Shown here in pieces: positions 1 to 5,042 of a stretch of DNA of 5,837 nt. The translations under genes were made by a program, and so were the position numbers. The stretch is taken from NCBI GenBank assembly GCA_949841235.1, contig CATKZA010000129.1, positions 1 through 5,837 on the forward strand, written 5' to 3'. Each line of letters opens with the position of its first letter. Position 1 is the stretch's first letter. Below the pieces are notes generated by a model, which did no database searches, was not told where the DNA came from, and saw nothing but the letters and a program-made list of their open reading frames with translations. The stretch comes from an uncultured Clostridiaceae bacterium (GTDB taxonomy: Bacteria > Bacillota > Clostridia > Lachnospirales > Lachnospiraceae).

Positions 1-29
1 TATAATATTTAGGCAGGGAGTGACTTGCA

Positions 30-53
30 AACATGACATACTGATGTCATGTT
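30..53. promoter_or_regulatory. Perfect inverted repeat, probable operator of the WYL regulator
   Basis: Two 10-bp arms, AACATGACAT (30-39) and ATGTCATGTT (44-53), are exact reverse complements separated by the 4-nt spacer ACTG. The palindrome ends 34 bp before the start codon of a winged-helix/WYL regulator and just upstream of a candidate extended -10 element. This is where an autoregulatory operator would be expected. As RNA it would be a hairpin, but no U-tract follows, so it is not a terminator. That this protein binds here is inference. Confidence 0.6.
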
Positions 54-58
54 ACCTA

Positions 59-67
59 TGGTATGAT
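59..67 (+). promoter_or_regulatory. Candidate extended -10 promoter for the WYL regulator
   Basis: TG-G-TATGAT fits an extended -10 element (TGnTATAAT, one mismatch). No convincing -35 hexamer lies 16-18 bp upstream; that stretch is occupied by the palindrome at 30-53. Transcription would start near 74, giving a very short leader. The TATAAT at 1-6 is an alternative -10 whose -35 would lie outside the window. In that case the palindrome would sit downstream of the start site as a roadblock. Confidence 0.35.
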
Positions 68-87
68 GTGCAGGAAAGGATGTAGAG

Positions 88-993
88 ATGAAGATTGACA
101 GATTGATTGGTATTTTATCCATTTTGCTACAGAAGGAGAAAGTGACGGCTCCCGAACTGGCGAAACGCTTTGAGGTAAACAGGCGCACGATTCATCGAGA
201 CATCGAGAATCTGTGCAAGGCGGGAATCCCCATTGTCACTATCCAGGGACAGGGAGGCGGTATCTCTATCATGGAGGGGTACAGGATGAACCGGACGCTG
301 TTCACCAATAAGGAGATGCAGGATATTCTGGTGGGGCTTCGGAGCCTGGACAGCGTCAATGGAACGAATCGGTATGTGCAGCTGATGGAAAAGTTGTCCG
401 TGGGATCCTCGGATTTTATGGAGGGCAACCAGTCCGTGCTGATCGACCTCTCCTCCTGGTATGAAAATGTGCTGGCCTTCAAGATTGAAATGATTAGAAA
501 TGCCATAGAGGAAAAGCGGGAACTGGAGTTTGCCTATTATTCCTCCAAGGGGGAGAGCGGGCGGCAGATTGAGCCTTATTATCTCATTTTCAAGTGGTCA
601 AGTTGGTATGTGTGGGGCTGGTGCAAGAAGAGGAAGGACTTCCGGCTTTTTAAGCTAAACCGCATGGAAGAGGTGGGGCTTGGCGAAAATCATTTTGAGG
701 GCAGGGAATGCCCGCCGCCTGATTTGAGCGAGATGCGGATGTTTTCCGGGGGCATAGAGGTCAAGGCGTTGTTCAGACCTGAGTGCAAATGGAGGCTGGT
801 GGAGGAATATGGGCGGGGGTGCTATGTGGAACAGGAGGATGGGAGGCTTTTGTGCCGATTGAATTTTGTCAATAAAGATTATCTGCTCGCATGGTTTTTT
901 GCCTTTCGGGACGGGGTGGAAGTTTTGGAGCCGGAAGAGATCCGGCAGGAGATCAAAGAACTCATTGAGAGGATGAGGGACATGTATGCGTAG
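88..993 (+). CDS. WYL-domain helix-turn-helix transcriptional regulator (YafY/DeoR-like)
   Basis: A cytoplasmic DNA-binding regulator of 301 residues, the usual length for the family. Residues 5-60 form an HTH_11-type winged helix, with a recognition helix around 30-42 (VNRRTIHRDIENL) and a glycine-rich wing (QGQGGGIS). Residues about 135-205 form the WYL domain; the signature aromatic cluster is SSWYVWGW (171-178), preceded by the conserved RQIEPYYL. Residues about 222-295 resemble the WCX C-terminal extension. WYL domains are thought to sense a ligand, often a nucleic acid or nucleotide, and to switch DNA binding; the ligand here cannot be read from sequence. The ATG at 88 has AAAGGA (75-80) seven bases upstream. 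A perfect palindrome at 30-53 suggests autoregulation. The MmcQ–DUF3795 gene follows in the same direction after 83 bp and may be a target or operon partner. Confidence 0.92.
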   Translation: MKIDRLIGILSILLQKEKVTAPELAKRFEVNRRTIHRDIENLCKAGIPIVTIQGQGGGISIMEGYRMNRTLFTNKEMQDILVGLRSLDSVNGTNRYVQLMEKLSVGSSDFMEGNQSVLIDLSSWYENVLAFKIEMIRNAIEEKRELEFAYYSSKGESGRQIEPYYLIFKWSSWYVWGWCKKRKDFRLFKLNRMEEVGLGENHFEGRECPPPDLSEMRMFSGGIEVKALFRPECKWRLVEEYGRGCYVEQEDGRLLCRLNFVNKDYLLAWFFAFRDGVEVLEPEEIRQEIKELIERMRDMYA

Positions 994-1003
994 TTGCGCA
1001 TAC
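984..1003 (+). other. Small hairpin spanning the WYL regulator stop codon
   Basis: GTATGCG (984-990) and CGCATAC (997-1003) are perfect 7-bp complements around the 6-nt loop TAGTTG, which contains the stop codon. There is no U-tract after it, so it is at best a weak pausing or mRNA-end structure. It does not argue strongly against co-transcription with the next gene. Confidence 0.3.
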
Positions 1004-1076
1004 GAATCAAAAATGCTGTCCGTCCGCATATGGTGCAGGCAGGGGAAAATATATCTTGGGGAAAGGATGATGACTT

Positions 1077-1712
1077 ATGAAGTATGAATGGTTAGATGAG
1101 TATTTGCTGGGCAAAAAAGGCGTAACGAAAGATTTGCAGGCAGACTGGAACTGGGTGCGGTACCACATCGGGGGCAAGATGTTTGCCGCAGTTTGTCGGG
1201 ATTGGGAGGGCAATAAGCCCTATTATATCACGCTGAAGCTGGAGCCGGAGGAGGGTGCGTTTCTCAGGACGCAGTATGAGGACATCATTCCCGGATATTA
1301 TATGAATAAGGATCATTGGAATTCGGTAAAGCCTGATGGAGTGGTGCCGGACGATCTCCTGAAAGACCTTTTGGATAAATCCTATGATTTGGTGCTTGGC
1401 GGCTTTAGCAAGAAGAAGCAGCGGGAGATTTTGGATCTTAGCTGCTGCGGCACGGAATGCAAGAAATGCAGTTTTTATGGAGATATGTGCCAGGGCTGCA
1501 ATGAGTGCCAGGGGAAGGTGTTCCATGCGCCGAAGGGGAAGGCCTGCCCGATCTATGCCTGTTCTGTAAATAAGAGGAAGCTGCGGGACTGCGGCCAGTG
1601 CGGCGAGGTTCCCTGCCATATCTGGAGGGAGACGAAGGATCCCTCGCTGTCTGACGAGGCATTTGAAAAGAATATCGGGGAGCGGGTGAAGAATCTGCGG
1701 CCCGGAGAATAA
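1077..1712 (+). CDS. MmcQ/YjbR-like protein fused to a cysteine-rich DUF3795 domain
   Basis: A 211-residue soluble protein with two parts. Residues 1-118 resemble the MmcQ/YjbR family (CyaY-like fold): a predicted alpha/beta segment with MFAAVCRD, then the typical tail W-N-S-V...PDDLLKDLLDKSYDLVLGGFSKK. Residues 119-182 match the DUF3795 pattern, with 12 cysteines (123, 124, 128, 131, 138, 141, 144, 157, 162, 172, 175, 180) in CxxC-type clusters that could bind zinc or an iron-sulfur cluster. Neither family has a firm biochemical role; YjbR proteins are often called DNA-binding by fold similarity. The ATG at 1077 is preceded by AAAGGA (1062-1067) nine bases upstream. ATGs at 1067 and 1070 are out of frame. 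No separate promoter is evident, so it may be transcribed with the upstream WYL regulator. It ends four bases before a strong terminator. Confidence 0.85.
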   Translation: MKYEWLDEYLLGKKGVTKDLQADWNWVRYHIGGKMFAAVCRDWEGNKPYYITLKLEPEEGAFLRTQYEDIIPGYYMNKDHWNSVKPDGVVPDDLLKDLLDKSYDLVLGGFSKKKQREILDLSCCGTECKKCSFYGDMCQGCNECQGKVFHAPKGKACPIYACSVNKRKLRDCGQCGEVPCHIWRETKDPSLSDEAFEKNIGERVKNLRPGE

Positions 1713-1716
1713 ACGA

Positions 1717-1738
1717 AAAAGGGGCTGTCGCCCCTTTT
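1717..1738. terminator. Bidirectional intrinsic terminator between convergent genes
   Basis: AAAAGGGGC (1717-1725), loop TGTC, GCCCCTTTT (1730-1738): a perfect 9-bp stem with A-tract and T-tract flanks, so it works in both directions. It starts four bases after the TAA of the MmcQ–DUF3795 gene. On the minus strand it directly abuts the TAG (1739-1741) of the receiver gene. It therefore ends both transcription units within 26 bp. Confidence 0.9.
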
Positions 1739-2110
1739 CTATTTTAATGCCTGCTGAATGGTATCTAGGACATTGCTCTGCTCCGCCGGCTTCAGGATAT
1801 AGCCGGCGGGCTTTGATTTCAGGATGGACAGGATGGATGACCTCTTGGATACGCTTGTCAGGAACACTACGGGAATATCCTTCATATCAGGGTCTGCCAG
1901 CATCGTTTCAAATACGGCTTTGCCGTCCATCTCAGGCATTTCGTAGTCCAGGAGTACCAAGTCAGGGGATTCCTGGGGGATGATGTTCAGTGCCTGTCTG
2001 CCGGAAGTGGCGAGGATCACGTCATATTTCTGATCCAGCATGTTTTTTATGTTTCTAAGCATCAGTGGCGTGTCGTCCACCACCAGTATTTTTTTCTTAG
2101 GATCTCTCAT
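1739..2110 (-). CDS. Stand-alone CheY-like response regulator receiver
   Basis: A single receiver domain of 123 residues with no output domain, cytoplasmic. All phosphorylation residues are present: acidic pair Asp12/Asp13 (ILVVDD), phospho-acceptor Asp55 (LVLLDYEMPEMDG), switch Thr85 (VVFLTS) and Lys107 (YILKPA). It lies directly downstream of the hybrid kinase gene; its SD, AGGAGGT (2117-2123), overlaps the kinase stop codon, so the two are probably translationally coupled. The kinase HPt histidine is the natural phosphodonor, which would make this the last visible step of the relay. With no DNA-binding or enzymatic domain it must act by protein-protein contact, as a phosphate sink, or by passing phosphate on. 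Family assignment is firm; partner and output are inference. Confidence 0.93.
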   Translation of the reverse strand: MRDPKKKILVVDDTPLMLRNIKNMLDQKYDVILATSGRQALNIIPQESPDLVLLDYEMPEMDGKAVFETMLADPDMKDIPVVFLTSVSKRSSILSILKSKPAGYILKPAEQSNVLDTIQQALK

Positions 2111-2116
2111 GTTCTT

Positions 2117-2123
2117 ACCTCCT
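2117..2123 (-). promoter_or_regulatory. Ribosome binding site of the receiver gene, overlapping the kinase stop
   Basis: On the minus strand AGGAGGT lies six bases before the receiver ATG (2108-2110) and shares bases with the kinase TAG (2122-2124). Ribosomes finishing the kinase end on this SD, which supports coupled expression. Confidence 0.85.
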
Positions 2124-4731
2124 ATTGCGTGTTATTGCTGATATATTGGTTGATAAGTTCTATCTGTTCTGCGGCCTTTGCCGCATCCAGATTCGTGACA
2201 GCCAGGCTTAACTGCTCCATGGCGTCAGCTAATGGCTGAGGATACTGGTATTCCTCCAATTGTGCCATGATTTGGTCGGCGGTGTCAACGTCCAGAACAC
2301 CCATAGCGGTATTCAGCCGGGGCAGGCATTGGCTCACGATTTGGAAATCAGCCTCCCCTTTCTGCCCCTTTGCTTCATTTTCTGCCAGAGGGCTTAGCAG
2401 TTCCCGCATCTTCCGCCATTCCTCCAAAAATGGAGGAGTCACTTTTTCTATGGTGTCGTAGTTGCCGTCTCTGGCGGCATATTCCAGCATTCTTGCCACG
2501 CCTGACAAAGGAACTGCCCCCACCATGGCAGCAGAGCTTTTCATGGAGTGGACTTTTACCCGGAACTGGCGGAAGGCCTCCTCCCTCTCGTTTTCAGGAT
2601 TCTGTACCATTTTCCAGAATTTCTCCAGTTCCTTCCCGTCTCCGGGCATCAGCCGGTAAAAATCTAGTACCGTGGCCCTGAGCATTTCCGGGTCTTTTGT
2701 GTGCATCAGGGCGTATTCCCAATCGATGCCGTCAATCTCTGGCAATTCCCCTTCCCCGGCGGAGGGAAGATCTTTTTCAGATGCGGGCGGGACAGTATCC
2801 GAAGAACCTGTCTGGGCGGCATCCGAAGAGGAGGCTGCGCCCTTGTGGATTTTGTCTTCCGGCAGGGTTTGGAGCAGGAATTTTTCCAATTTCCTCGGGT
2901 TGATTGGCTTGGAAAGAAAGCTGGAGAAGCCTTCCTCCAGATACATTTCCCTAGCGCCGGTCACGGCGTTGGCGGTCAGCGCCACCACCGGGGTGGCAAG
3001 GCAGGGGGAGTTCTTCTGCTTTCTGAGCCGGTGAAGGGTTTCAATGCCGTCCATGTCAGGCATCATATGATCCAAGAATATGATATCATATCGTTTTTTT
3101 TCAGCCAAATCCAAACATTCCTGCCCGCCGCCAGCTTCGTCGATGGCTACCTGGGTGCTTTTCAGGAGATTTGAGAATACCCTGCGGTTCATGGCATTGT
3201 CATCCACCACCAGAATCTGGGCATCCGGGGCGGTGAAAAGTTCGCTGTAGGAATAGTCTCGAGCCTGTTTGCGGATGCGTTCCTCCAAGTTGCCGATGGG
3301 TTCTTTGTCTATAATCTTTTGCTCCAGGGTGAAGGAGAACGTAGAACCCTTTCCGTAGACGCTATCTATCTCCAGATTGCTTCCCATCAGTTCCAGCAGC
3401 TGGGTGGTGATGCTCATTCCAAGCCCGGTACCCTCGATATTCCGATTTCGTTTTTCCTCAATCCGCTCATACTCCGCAAAGAGTTTGCTGATATCCTCTT
3501 TCTTAATGCCAATGCCGGTGTCCTGTACTCGGAAAGTCAGGGAGATGGTTTCCTCATGTCCCTCGCATTCCGGGGAGGAGGCCATGGCATCGCTTCTGTC
3601 ATTGCCTGTGACTGACAGGGTGACGCTGCCCTTTTCCGTGTATTTCACCGCATTATTCATCAGATTGATCAATATCTGGCGGATTCTCACATCATCCCCC
3701 CAAAGCCGGGAAGGGAGGTTCCGGGGGACGGAGAGATGGACTTCCAGTCCCTTTGCATTGGCCTTCATGTCTATCATGTTCATGATATCGTGGATCAGGC
3801 TGCTGAAATCGTATTCCACCGGCAGAATCTCCAGTTTGCCGGACTCTATCTTGGACAGGTCCAAAATATCGTTAATCAGGGACAGGAGGCTCTGGCCGGC
3901 GTTCTGAATGTCCATGGCATACTCTTTGATCTGGGGTTCGGTACATTCCCGCAGAATCATTTCGTCCATGCCCAGAACGGTGTTGATGGGGGTTCGGATT
4001 TCGTGGGACATATTGGCCAGAAAGCGTCCCTTGGCTTCGCTTGCCATGATTGCCTGTTGCTTTCCCTGCTCCATCTGAATCAGCTCCTGGACTGTGCTGA
4101 CCGCCGCAAGAATGAGGAGGAATATCAGCCCGAAGGGCAGCAGGGAGTCGCTTCTGATCCGCCTGCCATACAGGAAGAAGGGAATCACTTTGACGAAGAC
4201 CACCAGGGAGACCACGGCTAGTCCCATTGCCGACAGCAGGTACTTTCTAATGTGTCCCTGGAACATGTCATAAATGATGGTGGCCATGCTGACGATCAGG
4301 GACAGTGAGAAGAGGAGGAGCATTAGGCGGGCATTGCTCACCAAATTCCGCACCCCTGCCAGGTGCAGAAGAAGGTAGGCCGCCAGTTCCGCCAGCACGC
4401 CCCACTCCAGGATGCGGTATATTTTCCCATATCTTCCCTCTTGCAGCTGGTTGACGTAAAAGAAGAATGGAACCGGCAGAAAGAGTGTTATGAAAAAGAT
4501 AATCAATTCCGAATATTGGGCATTGGGAAAAAGCACCTCGCGAAATCCGGAAGAACTAATGTTCCAGAGGGAGGTGAGAAGTATACCCCATCCCAGACAT
4601 TCCAAGGCAATCCTTTTCTGGTAGAGTATCCTCAGAGCCGCTCCCGCCAAGATGCTGATCATGCTCAGGGAAAGGGTGGTGAATGCGATAATTAAGTCTA
4701 CGTCTATGTATTTTGCGTTCAAGAAAACCAT
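2122..4731 (-). CDS. Membrane hybrid sensor histidine kinase (7TM-HisKA-HATPase-REC-HPt)
   Basis: An 869-residue sensor. About seven membrane segments (roughly 12-36, 42-62, 74-95, 106-126, 134-156, 164-188, 197-217) form the input region, with no extracellular domain and only short loops. A linker leads to HisKA with His243 in FLANMSHEIRTP. The ATPase domain shows the N-box (NLMNNAVKYT, Asn360), G1 (DTGIGI, 404-409) and G2 (GTGLGM, 434-439). A receiver follows (Asp510/511, phospho-site Asp554 in FLDHMMPDMDG, Thr586, Lys608). A Ser/Ala/Gly-rich linker (about 630-662) leads to an HPt domain with His728 in VHSMKSSA. The final 75-80 residues are a helical extension. All catalytic residues are intact, so a full His-Asp-His relay can run in one protein, ending probably on the adjacent receiver. 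The membrane region does not reveal the signal. The ATG sits directly against its SD; a TTG at codon 4 (4722) is better spaced and may be the true start. Confidence 0.94.
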   Translation of the reverse strand: MVFLNAKYIDVDLIIAFTTLSLSMISILAGAALRILYQKRIALECLGWGILLTSLWNISSSGFREVLFPNAQYSELIIFFITLFLPVPFFFYVNQLQEGRYGKIYRILEWGVLAELAAYLLLHLAGVRNLVSNARLMLLLFSLSLIVSMATIIYDMFQGHIRKYLLSAMGLAVVSLVVFVKVIPFFLYGRRIRSDSLLPFGLIFLLILAAVSTVQELIQMEQGKQQAIMASEAKGRFLANMSHEIRTPINTVLGMDEMILRECTEPQIKEYAMDIQNAGQSLLSLINDILDLSKIESGKLEILPVEYDFSSLIHDIMNMIDMKANAKGLEVHLSVPRNLPSRLWGDDVRIRQILINLMNNAVKYTEKGSVTLSVTGNDRSDAMASSPECEGHEETISLTFRVQDTGIGIKKEDISKLFAEYERIEEKRNRNIEGTGLGMSITTQLLELMGSNLEIDSVYGKGSTFSFTLEQKIIDKEPIGNLEERIRKQARDYSYSELFTAPDAQILVVDDNAMNRRVFSNLLKSTQVAIDEAGGGQECLDLAEKKRYDIIFLDHMMPDMDGIETLHRLRKQKNSPCLATPVVALTANAVTGAREMYLEEGFSSFLSKPINPRKLEKFLLQTLPEDKIHKGAASSSDAAQTGSSDTVPPASEKDLPSAGEGELPEIDGIDWEYALMHTKDPEMLRATVLDFYRLMPGDGKELEKFWKMVQNPENEREEAFRQFRVKVHSMKSSAAMVGAVPLSGVARMLEYAARDGNYDTIEKVTPPFLEEWRKMRELLSPLAENEAKGQKGEADFQIVSQCLPRLNTAMGVLDVDTADQIMAQLEEYQYPQPLADAMEQLSLAVTNLDAAKAAEQIELINQYISNNTQ

Positions 4732-4740
4732 ACCTCCTTT
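4732..4740 (-). promoter_or_regulatory. Kinase ribosome binding site, too close to the ATG
   Basis: AAAGGAGGT on the minus strand ends at the base immediately before the annotated ATG (4729-4731), leaving no usable spacing. The in-frame TTG at 4720-4722 lies nine bases downstream of the SD, an ordinary distance. The site favours the TTG start, which would remove three residues (M-V-F). Confidence 0.7.
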
Positions 4741-4748
4741 TGTATGCT

Positions 4749-4867
4749 GTACAAATCTTACTATAAAAGTAAACCGAGTGCCGGTGGCACTCGCTTGGCA
4801 ACGACCGGAGCGGAGCGTTGAAGCGCATAGCGCGAAGCAATCGACTTTTATATATAAAATCTGGTAC
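4749..4867 (-). other. Structured kinase leader: long branched hairpin, possible dispersed palindromic element
   Basis: The ends are inverted repeats. TATAAAAGT (4762-4770) pairs perfectly with ACTTTTATA (4844-4852). The pairing continues outward with G·U pairs and two single-base bulges to GTAC (4749-4752) against GTAC (4864-4867), about 22 bp in all. Inside are three smaller stems: CGAGTGCC/GGCACTCG (4775-4782/4786-4793, 3-nt loop), CAACG/CGTTG (4799-4803/4816-4820) with an inner CCG/CGG, and GCGC/GCGC (4823-4826/4830-4833). The interior is much richer in GC than the AT-rich flanks. A predicted kinase start near 4868 would begin the RNA exactly at the base of this structure, leaving the SD unpaired after it. 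It matches no RNA family I can name. A MITE-like palindromic repeat is the main alternative. Confidence 0.6.
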
Positions 4868-4874
4868 TTTCCTT

Positions 4875-4904
4875 ATTATAATATCATAAAAAAATGTCTG
4901 TGAA
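4875..4904 (-). promoter_or_regulatory. Sigma-A-type promoter of the kinase–receiver operon
   Basis: Reading the minus strand, TTCACA (4904-4899, one mismatch to TTGACA) and a perfect TATAAT (4880-4875) are separated by 18 bp. Transcription should start near 4868, giving a leader of about 137 nt that contains the branched hairpin. The -10 region is nearly symmetric (ATTATAAT), but no -35 partner is visible for the plus strand. Confidence 0.6.
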
Positions 4905-4916
4905 GCGTAGTTGTCT

Positions 4917-4951
4917 TGTCGATTAAGTGAAAAAAGGTGTCGATTAAGTGA
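4917..4951. repeat. Two exact 14-bp direct repeats 21 bp apart, candidate tandem operator
   Basis: TGTCGATTAAGTGA occurs at 4917-4930 and again at 4938-4951 with no mismatch, separated by AAAAAGG. The 21-bp period is two helical turns, so both copies face the same side of the DNA, as for a regulator binding as a tandem dimer. The pair lies between the divergent promoters, centred about 55 and 76 bp upstream of the predicted kinase start and about 48 and 69 bp upstream of the predicted secreted-protein start. The binding protein is unknown. Confidence 0.6.
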
Positions 4952-4980
4952 TTCCTATAGAATTGCAGAAAGAAGCTCTA

Positions 4981-4986
4981 TATACT
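4981..4986 (+). promoter_or_regulatory. Candidate -10 element of the secreted Calx-beta gene
   Basis: TATACT is a good -10 hexamer, but the bases 17 bp upstream (TAGAAT, 4958-4963) are a poor -35. A promoter with a weak -35 and tandem repeats just upstream suggests activator dependence. The start site would be near 4993, about 50 bases before the start codon. Confidence 0.35.
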
Positions 4987-5042
4987 AGTCAAACAGGGCA
5001 GGGAGCAGGCTAGATGAAAAAGAGAAAGGAGAAAGAAGGACT

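Noticed and set aside
30..53. Palindrome as a terminator of a gene upstream of the window
   Set aside because: No T-tract follows either arm, and the GC content of the stem is low.
1092..1619. 175-codon minus-strand ORF opposite the MmcQ–DUF3795 gene
   Set aside because: Its translation is low-complexity Leu/Ala/Ile-rich with no recognisable domain, and the opposite strand carries a clear two-domain gene with an SD. The frame is a shadow.
2701..3174. Plus-strand ORFs inside the kinase gene (also around 3377-4221)
   Set aside because: They are antisense to well-conserved kinase motifs, have no SD or family resemblance, and reflect codon bias of the kinase gene.
4877..4882. Plus-strand TATAAT as a promoter for the secreted protein
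   Set aside because: It arises from the symmetry of the minus-strand -10 element (ATTATAAT), and no -35 lies 16-18 bp upstream on the plus strand.
4917..4951. CRISPR-like repeat pair
   Set aside because: There are only two 14-bp units with a 7-bp gap, no spacer-sized interval and no cas genes. The layout is that of a regulator site.
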